DNA of 64,000 nucleotides from Lunularia cruciata (taxonomy: Eukaryota > Streptophyta > Marchantiopsida > Lunulariales > Lunulariaceae), in assembly GCA_948567375.1 (NCBI GenBank), contig OX419757.1, positions 31,186,001 through 31,250,000 on the forward strand, written 5' to 3'. Position 1 is the stretch's first letter; each line of letters opens with the position of its first letter. The notes beneath the pieces were generated by a model. The model had not been told where the DNA came from, ran no database searches, and was given only the letters and a program-made list of their open reading frames with translations. The translations under genes were made by a program, and so were the position numbers. Positions 22,967 to 35,539 of this stretch are shown in pieces.

Positions 22967-25639
22967 CTTTTTCTTCTAAGTGTTGAGAGAGGTCTATAAA
23001 ATAAAATAAAATCTTGATTATCAAATATTATCAGAAGTGTCAAAGATCATTAATGATTGTGATAGTATAAGTTGGGTATGTGCTAATCTGCACAAAAGGA
23101 TGGAGTTGAGAGCATGTACTAATGTGCATTTGTTACCATTGGTATGCATTGGGTGGTACTCATATGCACTTGAGCCTAATGCTTTAAAGTTGTGTGCGTG
23201 GGAGAAATCTAGTATGCAATTAGACACATTGGGTTTTTGAGTGTTTAGCTTGAGGTGCACTTGTGTGCAATGGTGATGTGAAACTAAAAAGTTCAAAATT
23301 CTATAAAACATCCATAAATGATCATGCTTATGCAAGATGAACAAAAGTAAAGATGTGAGCAATAAAGGAGCATATATACATGTACATAATGAGCCTGAGT
23401 CCTAGTTTGGCCTAATGCATATAAGTGCATCTTCAAGACATCATTATATAAGTGGTGTGGTATCCAATAAGGGCTATATGCTCACATGTATTCCCATTCC
23501 TATCATCCAAGAGTGTTTCTTAAAGAGACTCTACTAATGTCTCATATAGATCTACACTATAAGCCCAAAGACATCTTGATATCCACTCCTCCTCAAGGAA
23601 TGCAATGGTTTGGCGGTCATCATATGTAAACTTATCTAAGCCAACGTGCAAAGGCTCTTATGATGAAAGGTATGATGACCTAGTCATATATAAGGGAGTA
23701 AATGGAGGAAGATGGTTCCTTCAAGAAGTGCAATATTATCTACTATCAAAATAACTCAAAGATCTAAACCTAATGAAGTTAATGTCACGTTAGAACTAAC
23801 TCAAAAATCTCCAAACTCATCAATATGCCCATCCTCTATACTCAAAAAACCCATGAGAGATGCCTCTATGTGAACTCCATCAGGTAGGTGGTTCCATTGC
23901 TACATGCTCCAAAGTTATAAAAAATTGTATATCATTTCTTGTGCTATTTTTCTAGATTATAACCTTAAAATGTGTCATAAAATACTTGCCAAATTGACTA
24001 ATACTGGGCGGTGGTACCCACCATAAAGTAATACCAACCCCTCCATAATGGTGCCAACCACAATTGCACACCAACTTATGTCATTGTAAGATAAGGCAAC
24101 TAGTTTGCTACTATTCATCTACTAGACAATCAACATCCAAAATTAGAATCCAACTCCACCTACCTCCTAGCTTAAGGATGCAAGGAATGAAATCTCTTGA
24201 CATATTCATCATCTCTCTTAAATCTTCAATCCAAGTATCTCATAGCTATGTAGTCCCTCATAGGGCACCAATCAGCAACTATAGTGTACGGGAAAAACCT
24301 ACTCTTTGTGGTGCTCCCGTGGAGCAATGCAAGTGCTTCCCAAAGCAATACCATCCTTAGTTGCAAATGCCTCCCATAAAATATCTGTATCCTTGTCCAT
24401 CTATCCCAAGACCTCACAAACTCTATGCATGCCAAAAATTGAAAGTAAAAATCCCATAACTTAAGACAATTTTTAGACCTTGTGTCTGCTCATATACATT
24501 GAGATATGGTGGTATGCCTTGACAAAGTGTAACCCTAAAAATTGGTTAGCACTAGTTAGCATTGAAAGAGTCCTAAACCCTTTGTTTACATTGGGTGCAT
24601 TTGATGGCATTGGTGTATGTTGGCATGCATTAGGTATTTGGGTATTAGGGCAAGTGTGCATTGGGTGGCATTGGGATTTAGGGTATATGAAAAAAACTGA
24701 GAAGAATTGAATTTGAGAACAAAATTTTAGAAAATTTAAGAGTCTTTAGAAGTTAAACTCAACCAAAATCAACAAATCATCTTTGGTTTTGGATATTCTA
24801 TCACAATGGAAATCTTGAGACCTATTACATCTGAGTCCACCTCCCTCATTTCTTGCAACAAATCCTTGATTAGGCTTTTACCTAGCCAACCTCATTTAAT
24901 AAAAGTCATGTACTCGGCCATAGTGTGAAACCCAATCAACCTATCTTCCTCCTCTAAGTTTTCCATGTTCTCTCCATTTACAATTGATTGATAAATGTGC
25001 ATGTCTCCCATGTCCCATCCAAATTAATGTTCTAAAACATCTCAAAAACCCTCTCCTTCCAAATTCTGAGAAACTTTCTTCTTGAATTCTCAAACTTAGA
25101 TACTCTCTTCTAGAATACTTTCTGCCAAAACTCTCACAAACTCTCCTCCCAAACTCTCCAAAACTATCTTCCACTTCTCATTCTCAGAAACTTTCCTCTC
25201 TCTTGAATACTTGATGAGAATGAAACAAACCTAACTATCCTTCAAATTTATATGTCTTGAGAGTGGCTCTTTGTAAAGCATGCTTCATAGTTATTTTGTG
25301 CTTTGCAAGATCTTTTTTGAACCTTTTTGAATTTATTGCTACATCCCACCTAATACTCAATAGACACCATTGTACTCTAGCACCTACATGAGTTTAACCA
25401 ATTGCACACAAGCACCTACTACCATATAGTCACACTTTCTCAGAGAGTGTTTTTACATGAACTTGAAAATTTTATGAAACAAAATACTCAAAAATACTGA
25501 AAGATAATTTATTCTCATTGATTTAACATACCAACAAATTGTCATTGATTTAACACACAACCAATATGTTGATTGAAAATTGACATGATGCTCCATAACT
25601 ATATTTTTGGTTTCTTCTCTACCTTGCTCAAGGCAAAAT
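22967..25639. other. AT-rich intergenic with GCATTGGGTG-type low-complexity repeats
   Basis: Around 23140-23280 and 24590-24690 the motifs gcattgggtg, tgcattgg and gtgcat recur many times on the plus strand. 25030-25210 is a low-complexity run with repeated aaactctcc / gaaacttt units. No gene was found. Confidence 0.45.
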
Positions 25640-25865
25640 GGAGGACCAAGGTAAAAGACCAAGGAGAGAAATAGGAGAATGGAAGATCAACAAGGGAGTT
25701 GACATTGAAATTCTCAATTGAGAGAAACTTCAATTGCCTAGCATGAGCTTGGGCTTTGATATTTATAGTGAAGCAATACAAGACTCTTGAAAAGCTTCCT
25801 TCTTGAAATTGCATTGTTGGAATGCAAGCTAAGCTACATGAGAAGCTTCCACAGAAGCTTTGTGA
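25640..25865 (-). mobile_element. Fragment of the gypsy-family LTR
   Basis: It matches the LTRs at 40708 and 41574 from gtaaaagaccaaggagagaa through ctagcatgagcttgggctttg, the TATA motif tatttatag, caatacaagactcttga and agaagcttcc. It breaks off before the terminal attaca. No internal element sequence is attached, so it is a truncated solo LTR. Orientation is given as the coding sense of the family. Confidence 0.7.
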
Positions 25866-26162
25866 TAATTCAATTTCAATGTATTAATAGTATAATTGGT
25901 AAGAGCAGGTCATTCCTTGATGATACAAGTTGGAAATGACTAAAAGTGAAGAGAGAGTGTCACCGTGTCATAGTTTTTTTAGTTATTATGTATTTAACCT
26001 ATTTGCAAGAACTACTCCTATAAGGAGGTAGCATCACCGATTACAATGCACTTCAAAAAATAGAAACTAAAATCACTCTCACAAAAGATTTATTCTAAGT
26101 GGCACTCTTGATGGTTCAATCTACTTTGATGATCTAACAGCCCAAGGATCTTTTCCATTAAT

Positions 26163-26958
26163 TGTGTAGTTGGATGAATAACAAGAATTTTCTATGAGAA
26201 TATTGAAGAGTCAGTATGGGATAGATCTTCTACGTGAGTATAGAAGTGTAAGTATGAGATATATCTTCAACTATAAGATTCCATTTATGGAAGTGCATAA
26301 AAAGGCAATTCATGTTGGGATTGATTTCTTTGTGAATACACATGAAAATGAGTAGTGTCTTATCTCAAGAAGCATCTTCTCAAGAGATTTCCATATACAC
26401 AAAGATCATGGTAAAAAAAATCCTCTAAAAAAGAGGTTATGTCCACTTGAAGTTTAAGACAAATGTGTCTAGCAAGAGTTATAAAATTCTATTGCAAGAG
26501 TTATGGGAGTTACAAGAATTGCTCATGCAAGAAGGATTGTGGGACTACATGAATGGCTCTTGTGAGAAAGGTTATGGGACTACATGATTGTAGGAATGTA
26601 CCCTATGGATAGCTGCTAGAATGCATCCCACTTGCAGAATTTGGTGAGTGGCATGTATCAATTAGTACTAGACAATCTAGGATTAGATTGAGGATTACTT
26701 TACACCACACATTCCAAAACTAGATGAAAGCAAGTGTAAGTGTAAATATATTTGTATTATTGGTGGTTAGTAGAGACTTTGACAATGCTTGAATAAATGA
26801 AATTGTGTGCAGTTGTGGACATATGTAGACATTGGCCAAACCATATGAAGTTTTGCATAATTTCTATGGTTCAAATTGATGAATGATTTTTGCTTCATAA
26901 AGTAGCCAGATTTCTATTCCTATTGTTCTCTCAAATCCAATTGTGATTTCTCCTAACA
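26163..26958 (+). repeat. Left (5') LTR of the copia element
   Basis: It aligns with 30849-31599 through tgggatagatctt, caattcatgttgggattgatttc, gaatacacatg and gatttccata, ending tctcctaaca directly before the PBS. The first 50 bp are poorly conserved, so the start is approximate. Confidence 0.7.
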
Positions 26959-26960
26959 AG

Positions 26961-26977
26961 TGGTATCAAAGTATTGG
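26961..26977 (+). other. Primer binding site, tRNA-iMet type
   Basis: tggtatcaaagtattgg lies 2 bp after the LTR end. The plant consensus is TGGTATCAGAGC, with one difference in the first ten bases. Confidence 0.75.
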
Positions 26978-26999
26978 TTTTGGAGAGAGACCAAATGAT

Positions 27000-27880
27000 G
27001 GCAAAAGATGGGAAAGTCAAAATTGACAAGTTCAATGGCATGCTTTGGATTTAAGAAGATGAAAATTGGGGGCTATTTGTATCAAAAGAAGCTACACTTA
27101 CCTCTTGGGGCAAAAAAGCCAAAAAGATGGAAGAAGTTGAGTGGGAGCTTCTAGATCAACAAGCCTTGGGTGTGGTCAGATTGATGTTAGCAAGAAATGT
27201 TGCATACAACAATGTCTACAAAAATTCTACTCATGGGTTGATTAAGGTATTATCAAATATGCATGAGAAACCTTTAGCCTTGAACAAGGTATTCTTGATT
27301 TGCAAATTAGTCAATCAAGGATGAAAGAAGTTACATCAATTCAAAACCACATGAATGATTTCAATTTATTCATTTAAAGACTAGAATCTATGAACATCAA
27401 TTTTGATGATAAAGTTCAAGAATTTCTGCTATTACCATCATTACTTGATAGTTGGGGAGCAACAATCACAATATTGAGTAATTCATCAAGATCAAGCGAT
27501 TTCAAGTGTGAGAGTATACAAGACTTGATTCTCAATGAAGACATCCATAGACATAATTCTTCATAATTATCAAGTGGGGTGCTATTTGCAGAGAGCAAAG
27601 GTAAAAGGCCTTAGTGAGGTCAAAATTAGAGAAAAGGTAGATCAAAGTCAAGGAAGAGAAGTGAGTCAATAGGCAGCAAGGAAGTACATAAAGAAATTGT
27701 GTGTTGAAATTTTGATAAGCCTAGTCACTTTAGAAATCAGTGCAGAAGTCCAAAGAAGGAGGAGAACTCAATAGACATGGCAATAGAACAAGAGGATGCA
27801 CTTGTTTGTTATGCATAATGTCACATAGAATCTTTGGTTTTAGATTCATGTGCATCTTTTTCACTTTACCTCATGTAAAG
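27000..27880 (+). pseudogene. copia gag and protease remnant
   Basis: Frames at 26998-27560 encode a gag-type N terminus (VKIDKFNG near the start, as in UBN2/retrotran_gag) and a helical region. Near 27700 a degenerate zinc knuckle reads C-N-FDKPSHFRNQC with its second Cys lost. Near 27832 a protease-like LVLDSCASFS replaces the usual LDSGAS, so the catalytic D-S-G is D-S-C. Several in-frame stops are present. Confidence 0.75.
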
Positions 27881-28199
27881 AGTTGATGCATAACTTTGTT
27901 GTAAGAAACCTTAGAAATGTTCACCTAGTTAACAACACACTTTTCTTATCAAAGGAAAAGGTAATGTGAAATTAAAGATCTCTTGAAGATTAGTATAGAC
28001 TTTGATAGATGTCATACATGTCCTTTGAATGAAGAGGAATTTGATTTCCATACGTCAGCTAGATGAGGAAGTATATCAAACATCCTTGAAAGAGTGCAAT
28101 GGAAGGATACTCGGGGAAATCTGATTTTTGCATGAGGACAGAAGGTTGGAACCCTATATGTTACAGGAAAATCAGACAGTTTGATGACAATTGATGATA

Positions 28200-29010
28200 C
28201 AATTTGTCCTTTGATCCTATGGTACCAAAGACTTGGTCACATGAGTGAGAAGGATATGAAGTAGTTAGTTACCAGTGGCCAGATCCGAAAGTTAAAGACT
28301 GATCAACTTTGCTTTTGTGAACCATGTGTTTGGGGAAAGCAAAAGAAAGTTATCTTCATAAAGGCGACAAGAACACCAAAAGTAGGAAAGGTAGGTTAAT
28401 ACATACAAATGAGTATGGCCCAAATTCAATTGAGTCTTTAGGAGAATCTTGCTGCTACATCACTTGCATAAAAGATGCTACTAGGAAGATATAAGTTTAT
28501 TTCTGAAGAATACATTAGATGTGTTCAACGTTTTTAAGTGATGGAAATTTGAGGTTGAAAACAAATCAAGTTCTTGAAATCTAATAATGGTAGATAATGG
28601 TAATAATAGCAATGAGTTCAAAGAGTATTGTGTAGAGAATGGGATTAGAATGATCAAAATTGTCCCTAAGATACCACAACAAAATGGTGAGGTTGTTTGC
28701 TTGAATAGAACTCTCAATGAGAGAGCTAGATGCAAGAGAATACAAGCAACGTTACTAGAAACATTTTGAGCAAATTCAATCAACAAAATTGCATACCTCA
28801 TAAATTGAGGACCCTTAGTCCCTTTGGAATTCAAGATCCATGAGGAGAAATGGTCAAGAAAGAAGGTGAAGCTCTCAAACTTGAGAACCTTTGGTCGTAT
28901 CTCATATGCAAGGATTCAAGATAGTGGTAAGGATAAATTTGATTCAAAATCAAAGAAATGCTTTTTCCTAGGATATGGATCAGATGACATAGGTTATCAT
29001 CTCTAGAATG
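28200..29010 (+). pseudogene. copia integrase remnant
   Basis: The HHCC-like entry (RLGHMSEKDM ... CFCEPCVWGKQ) is at about 28228-28345. The core follows at 28587-28769 with DNGNNSNEFKEYC, KIPQQNGEVV and RTLNERARC, matching the DNG-EF and PQQNG-ER-NRTL-ERARC signature with substitutions. At 28824-29006 the copia-specific extension reads LRTFGRISYARI ... KSKKCFFLGYGSD. Confidence 0.85.
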
Positions 29011-29369
29011 AAGAGTATGGAAAAGTGCTCAAAAGTAGACATGTCATTTTCCATATAATGGTATGTAAAATATAAAATTGGATTAGGTTTTGTGGTTACA
29101 AAAGAACAAGCAAAGCATCATGAAGAAGTAGTGTTGGAAGTCATTTTAGAGAATGATGTTGTAGGAAATAGGAGTTTGGTAGAAGCTAGAGAGATCATAC
29201 TAGATCTAGTCATGCCTACAATTGATTTGAAGAGATCTACTAGATTGCAAGAACTAGTAGAGAGGTATTCACCATCCATGTATTACTTACTCTTGACAAA
29301 AGTAGTAAACTTGAGGAATACTCAGAGTCAATGCAAAAGGATGACTCATTGTAGTGGGAGCTTGCAATG

Positions 29370-30800
29370 AAGGAAGAGATCATCCTTAGAAAAGAATGAG
29401 ACTTTATCATTGACCAAGTTCCTAGAGGAAATGAAGGCATTGCAAAACAAATGGGTGTATAGAATCAAAGAAGAACATGATGGTAGCAAGTGGTATAAGG
29501 CTAGACTTGTGATAAAAGGTTTCAACAACCAAAGGTATAGACTAAAATGAGATTTTTTCTCCCATAGTTAAGATGACTACCATCAGATTAGTCTTGGATC
29601 TTGTGACTATAGAGCATATGCATCTAGAGTAGCTAGATGTAAAAATAATGTTTCTACTCAAAGACCTTGAAGACGATTTCTATATGATACAACTAGAGGG
29701 ATTTCAAATCACTAACAAGGAGTGCATGGTCTGCTAGTTAAAGAAGAGCCTCTATGGTTTGAAATAGGCTCCTCAATAGTGGTACTTGAAACTTGAAATT
29801 ATGGCCAAGAATGGTTACACCATATGCAAAATTCATCACTATTGTTATATTAAGTCATATTTTGACTTATACATCATCTTGCTACTTTATGTTGATGATA
29901 TGTTGGTTGGTGGATCCAACATAAGAGATATCAACAAGCTAAAGCACCAATTGTCTAATGTATTTGAAATGAAAGATCTAGGTCTTTCACAAGAGATATT
30001 TGGAATGAGGTTTAGTAGAGATAGATTTTCAAGTACTTTAAAGTTATCTCAAGAGAAGTATATTAAGAAGTTGATGGAGATTTTTGGTCTATAGAATGCT
30101 ACAATTCAAACCACCTCTTGGGAAATTACTTCAAACTCTCTAAGGAGAACCACCAAGAATTGACGCAAATATAGAGTACATGAGCAAAGTACCCTATGCA
30201 TCAACAAGTGGCAATATAATGTATGCAATACATCAGATAGGCCATACATTGCTCATGTAGTGGAAGTTGCAAGTGGATTCTTGTCAAACCCAAGAAGAGA
30301 GCATTAGGAAGCAATAAAATGACTATTATGCTACTTGAAAGGTACCTCTGATAAGGTACTTTGCTTCAAGCAAATGGATGTTATTTTATAGGGCTTCACT
30401 AAAGTAGATTTGGAAGGAGACTTGGATAATAGAAAGAGCACTACATGGTAAATGTTTACCTTGGGTTGTACTACCATTAGTTGGATGTCTTGATTGAAGA
30501 AGAATGTTACTCTTTCTAGCACAAAATTTGAGTACATGGCCATCTCAGAGGCTAGCAAGGTGACGATGTGGTTGAAAAACTTTATGGTCAAGAAATAAGA
30601 TGACAATATTCTCCATATTTATAGCCAAAATACTATCAATATTGCATAAAATCCTATGTTTCATGCCAAAATAAAGCATAGTTAATTGAGGTTTCATTTC
30701 ATTTGTGAATATTGCTAGAGTAAGCATTTATGAAAATATGTCTACCAAGGAAGTCATCATTGAGAAGCTCAAGCAAGGCATAGTTACAATTGCACTTCAA
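29370..30800 (+). pseudogene. copia reverse transcriptase / RNase H remnant
   Basis: About 29786-30094 gives the RT palm with LLLYVDDMLVGG (YVDD intact, near 29886), FEMKDLG and FGMRFSRDR, then LSQEKYIKKLMEIFG. Upstream segments (QVPRGN, NKWVYRIK-like) and downstream RNase H-like pieces (LSTWPSQRLAR region) are scattered over several frames with many stops. Confidence 0.85.
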
Positions 30801-30848
30801 AGTTAATTGATTAGAGTGACAAGTAATGTCAGACTCCAAGTAGGAGAT

Positions 30849-31599
30849 TGTTTAATGTGAAGTCTAATGAGTTATGAGAATGCTCTACAAGAACATTGAA
30901 GAGTAAGTATGGGATAGATCTTTTATAGGGAACGTAGAAGTGTATGTACAAGATATACCTTCAACAATAGGATTCCCTTTATGAAAGTGCACAAGAAGGT
31001 AATTCATGTTGGGATTGATTTCTTTATGAATACACATGCAAATAAGGTGTGCTTTATCTCATTAGAAGCTTACTTTCAATGGATTTCCATAGACACCAAG
31101 ACTATAGTAAAAAAAATCCCTAAAAAAGAAGTTACGTCAACCTAAAGTTCAAGGCAATTATGTCTTGTGGGAGTTGCAAGAGCTACAAGACTGGCTGTGG
31201 GACCTATGGAATGGGAAGAATTGCATGACTATAGGATTGTAGGAATGTACCATGTCAAAATGGATCCCACTTGCAGACTTTTTTGAGGTGAGGTGTATCA
31301 ATTGGTACCAAACAATCTAGGATCAAATCGGGGATCAATTTGCACCAAACATTCTAGAACTAGACAAGTGCAAGTGTATATATTTTTTATTGTTGACGGT
31401 CAGTATAGACTTTGATAGTTTTTGAATAAAAATATCCTATGTAGTTGTGGATGTAAGAAAAAGTTGGCCAAACCAGATGAAATTTGAGTAGTTTTTATGC
31501 ATGTTTTCTCTTTACCAGATTGATAAATGATTTTTGCTTCATAGAATAGCCAAATTTTTATTCATTATTCTCTCAAATCCAAGTGCAGTTTCTCCAAAA
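30849..31599 (+). repeat. Right (3') LTR of the copia element
   Basis: It starts tgtttaatgtgaagtc directly after the purine-rich aagtaggagat and ends around tctccaaaat, collinear with the left LTR. Confidence 0.7.
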
Positions 31600-31619
31600 T
31601 TTCCCTTTAGTCACATATG

Positions 31620-32150
31620 CTCCACATATTGCAATGCTAGTGATAAAGTTCTCTTTCCAACATGCATCATCTCCAAGGACATTGTGGGTTTGTAATGTAC
31701 ATGAATTTTTGGTATACATGGTACTCTATGATATTCACATTCTCATGACCTTCAATGTACCACCCTGAGCCTTCAAGACTCTAGGAATCCAACAACACAA
31801 TCAAGCTTGAATGCTCTCTTGCATTTTAAACATGTTCCTACTATGAGTTCCTCACCAATACTTGATCAAGCCATCAAGAAACATACATAGCATTTACATC
31901 AATACTCCAAGGATCATGGAGGTCCCCATGTATCTAGCTCAATGACATAAAGACATGCAGAGTGTTCATACATAAAATTGGATAAAGAAGATGTGATTTT
32001 GAATTTATGAACTTGAATTACTTTGGGATTAGTCCCCTTATACTTTCCACTACAAAATGATGGGATGAATCTAATGGCCATGTGCAATAAAGATCCCTTG
32101 TTTAACTCTACTTCTATCAATGCTAATGGAACAACCTTATCTTCTTAATT
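31620..32150 (-). pseudogene. Ty1/copia integrase fragment, second element
   Basis: On the minus strand, HKFKITSSLSNF...IELDTWGPP (about 31921-32010) resembles the copia integrase entry (F-LIH-D-WGP). Downstream pieces loosely resemble the end of the core (CWKENFITS, compare FW-EA--TA). It is on the opposite strand to the neighbouring copia element and has no attached LTR. Similarity is weak and judged by eye. Confidence 0.4.
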
Positions 32151-32400
32151 AACCCTATGATAACATGGTTTGTGTATCAATGCTCTTGTTATACACTATG
32201 TGTGGCATGTTGCTCCACATCATACTCAAGAGAATAGTCACAATAAATTATCTTTTGCAAATTATATCTATTATACACGGGTTTTACCATACCAAAGGTC
32301 TATATAGATGACACAAAAATGTGTTACCAACACTGTCTTCATACATATTTTTACACTATAGAATTATCACTTATTGGGTTGAGGTTTCTTCACCCCTACC
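32151..32400. other. No gene seen
   Basis: AT-rich linker between two element relics. Confidence 0.4.
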
Positions 32401-34960
32401 AATTTGAATTAGCCTATCTGTCTGATTCATGACATCCAAGACTTTCTTCTATAAGAAGGCTAACACTTCTTGGAGTTTGGTGTTGGTATGCTTACTAAGC
32501 TGTTCCATCAACTTGTTAGTTATTTGTTGGAGTACACCTTTGCTTCCAATGTGTAGATGTCTAACTTCAACTCCCATATCTTTGTTTGGTAATTCCAAGT
32601 CAAAATCAACTTTTGAACCCTAGGTGATGGTGTATTTTGTTACCTCTTTGACAATCATAAGGTTCTATATCCTCTCCACTTGCAATGCATATTTGATAGA
32701 TTTTGATTCTATCTTGACCTCATATTGCACCTACACATAAATTATTTATTCTCAATCTTCTTGCTCTTCAACCATCTTGGTCAGTTCCACAATCTGATGC
32801 TCCATTCTTCCCTTGAAGGTTTGATGGATCATCTTTGCTTGTAAGTCCTAAAGTTGTACCATGGTCACTTCTTCCTTCATCTTGGTGATTTTTTCATTTT
32901 GAGTGCACATATGCTCCTTCAGTGCTTCTAGAACTTCATGAATGCTTGCTCCTGCTAGTCAGCTCCTATCTTTAGCACCTTGATTTTTAGCCTTTGCCAA
33001 AATTCAATGTTGTGCTTTGCTTAGCATTTGTTCTCATTTTTCTTCCTTCAATTGCCTAATAGGGATCAATAGATACATTTCCCCCTCTTCTTCTTCAACT
33101 TGGTGTCCTTAGCTTCAAGTTCTTTCTCCAACTCATAGACTCTCTATGTATTGACACTTGTGGTGCGCTCCTTCAACATTTCCCCTTCCTCACAAGCTTG
33201 AATTGTCTCCTCATGGGCTCATGAAAGTCAGTTCTAATCCTCTGCATTGTCTCCTTTTATTTTTCTGTACCTTTAATGCAAGTACACCACCATGGTCTTT
33301 GGGTCATTCACTTTAGGATGAAGCTTGTGGTAGAATAGGAGAACATCCTCTATCACAATGAGGGTAGGTCCCAGCTTATGTATATTCCACCAAGACATTG
33401 GGACTCTCTCTTGATGATTGAGTGGCTCTTCTTCTTTGGGCATTGATGCTAAGGGTTTTCTTTAGCTTGTTAGACATCATCAACATCAACCTGGGGCATG
33501 GTTCCTTCTTTTGCTTTACAAACAGTCAAGGTGCAACTGCCTTTTGGCACCTCTTTAAAGAAAGATGCTACTTCTCCCTCACGTTTTGCTCTCTCCTTTA
33601 TTCTTACCTAGATAGAATCTTCATTCTTTATATGTAGCTCTTCTACCAACAAGTGCATTCACTCACTCTTGGGCTTACAATTCTTCTTCTTTGTGAGCTT
33701 TCTCATAGATGGGACTCCTTTGATCTTGTAGTTGGAGGCCCCTTGGTTCTGACTGGTCATTGGTTGGCTTTGATCCTGATGTCTAAAACTTCCTTCCTTT
33801 TCTTGGACTCCCTTTGGCTTGAGGGTTGATACATCCACCTTTCTCTTGGTATTTGATAGTGTTAAGGACAACCTCCACTCCATGGTCTCTATCATTTTTG
33901 CTCCTTGACTCTTCTTTGTCCTCTAAGTAAAATTCCACCAATTGTAGGTTGGGTTTGTGCCACTAAGAAATTTTCATGCCCATTGGTACCATTGGTGTCT
34001 TTTTTTCTTCTTGCAAGAGTTTAGGCTACTAAGGTTTAAAATCTTAACCCACTTACACATTTCTTTGAACTTCAATAGGTCATTCTTGTATCTCCAGGTC
34101 CCCTTTGCGCACTTAGGTCTAGATTGATGATATCTCATTGGAAAATGGTGAACCAAGAATATCTTCTTTGCCTCCTTCCTCAAAACTTTCATACCAAGGT
34201 AGAAATAAATCATAGAAAAAGAGAAGAAGGTAGTACACATGTTTATTTTCAAATTCTCAATCAGCTCCTTGACTTGTTGGTGGAACATCCTAGCTCAATC
34301 CATATGATGTCCTTTGTGTAATAATTGGAAAAAAGTGGGTTGCTTGTTATTGGATATATGTTGTGCATGTTGATCAAAAAATAGCTTCATGATTGATATT
34401 GCCACAATGTGCGTTGCTTTCACCTTCTAGTCATTGTTAGTCTTCTTGTTCTTGAACAAAGCTAGAAATTTATTTATCATTTCCTTGCTTGGTCTTGTCC
34501 ATTCTTGGTCCATGTATATGCATCCCCAAGAACCCTTTGTCAATTTGTTATCGTCCAAGCAGACACATTTCCACATAGGTTAGAGGAAATTGGGGTCTTC
34601 CTCTTCCAAAATTTGAATCATTAGGACATTTGTGAGCTCTCAAGTTCACATCACAAACTAGAACCATTGAGTAATAACATACTCCATGTAGCAATAAACT
34701 CCCCACTTCTCTACTCCCATTGACTTCAAGGTCACCTTGGGCATAGTTTTATGCTTATAGGGTGTGTTTTGTATTCCCAATTGCTCACAATCCACATAAA
34801 TTCCTTTCTCCTAACTACTCTACACACTCAAATCCCAATCATCCACTCACCCAATCCCTCATTGCACTCTTTCAAATAGGGATGAATCTTGATAGATTGT
34901 GGTTTACTAGAAGTTGTTGTGACTTATGCTTGCAAGCAAGTAGCTACATGTGTTGTGATG
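32400..34960 (-). pseudogene. Decayed member of an orphan coiled-coil family (related to 55.7-58.5 kb)
   Basis: Minus-strand translation gives protein-like sequence over several frames. Near 34.6 kb is an N-terminal part (LEEEDPNF, GCIYMDQEW). At about 34190-34430 is a conserved segment: SIMKLFFDQ, PTFFQLLH, D-stop-ARMFHQQVKEL, then INMCTTFFSF and FYLGMKVLRKEAKK. A basic/Gln-rich linker follows (33659-33895, VQEKEGSFRHQDQSQ), then LIVIEDVLLFYHKL, NDPKTMVVYLHYRYRK near 33.3 kb and a Glu/Lys coiled coil to about 32.4 kb. The conserved segment aligns with the family member in the 54.9-58.6 kb insertion. The family is unnamed to me. No transposase, protease or RT motif was seen. Many stops show it is dead here. 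Confidence 0.55.
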
Positions 34961-35539
34961 AATGAACCACAATCCCTTGCCAATTCTTGGATTTATATCT
35001 TGGGTTGAGATGACTAAAATTTGGCAAGTTATGGAGGTGGCTCATCATTGTTCCCACATGTGAGAAGCAACATGAAGGCAAAAAATTATCAAAATCAATT
35101 TTTTGGTACAAGTAACACTACTTCATACATGTATACATTGATGTGGATAACTGTCTTTTTGGTTTCAAGCTTATGTGGCAATGAGTGGTCATAAACAAAG
35201 GGTGGTCAAAACCAAAGGTATCAAAGCTATGGGCATTTGTGGCCAATGTTATCAAGACAACTCTCCTAGCAAAGAAATTTCCAATCCAATGGTCCCTTTT
35301 GTACACAAAACTTGGGTACAGTCATGATTGTGACAAAGATCTTCATCCAATTGCACCTTTGGGCAGAACCTTTGGGCAGTTGGACCAATGTCCTAAAAAA
35401 TTCTTTGCCTTCATTGCTCTTGACTTTCCTTTTTGACAAGCATAAAACCTTCAAATTGTATTTCCTAACACTAATTCTCACTAAATACTATCACACAACA
35501 AAGCAAAAAAAAAACAAAAAAAAGGTTGAGTGGGTGGTT
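34961..35539. other. No gene seen
   Basis: Several overlapping short frames on both strands without motifs, ending in an A-rich stretch (35503-35523) that abuts the truncated gypsy 3' LTR. Confidence 0.4.

Larger units (their letters stand above)
26163..31599 (+). mobile_element. Ty1/copia LTR retrotransposon, full-length but dead
   Basis: Two LTRs of about 0.75-0.8 kb flank an internal region with gag, zinc knuckle, protease, integrase, reverse transcriptase and RNase H remnants in copia order (integrase before RT). The PBS (tggtatcaaagtattgg) matches the initiator-Met tRNA type and the 3' PPT is aagtaggagat. All coding regions carry stops and frameshifts, and the LTRs differ at many positions, so the insertion is old. 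Termini are placed by the PBS, the PPT and LTR similarity; no target duplication could be confirmed. Confidence 0.85.

Noticed and set aside
24941-25174. Minus-strand frame with internally repeated peptide (EFGRR, ESF)
   Set aside because: Low-complexity DNA repeated at the nucleotide level; no start context, homologous feature or splice partner.
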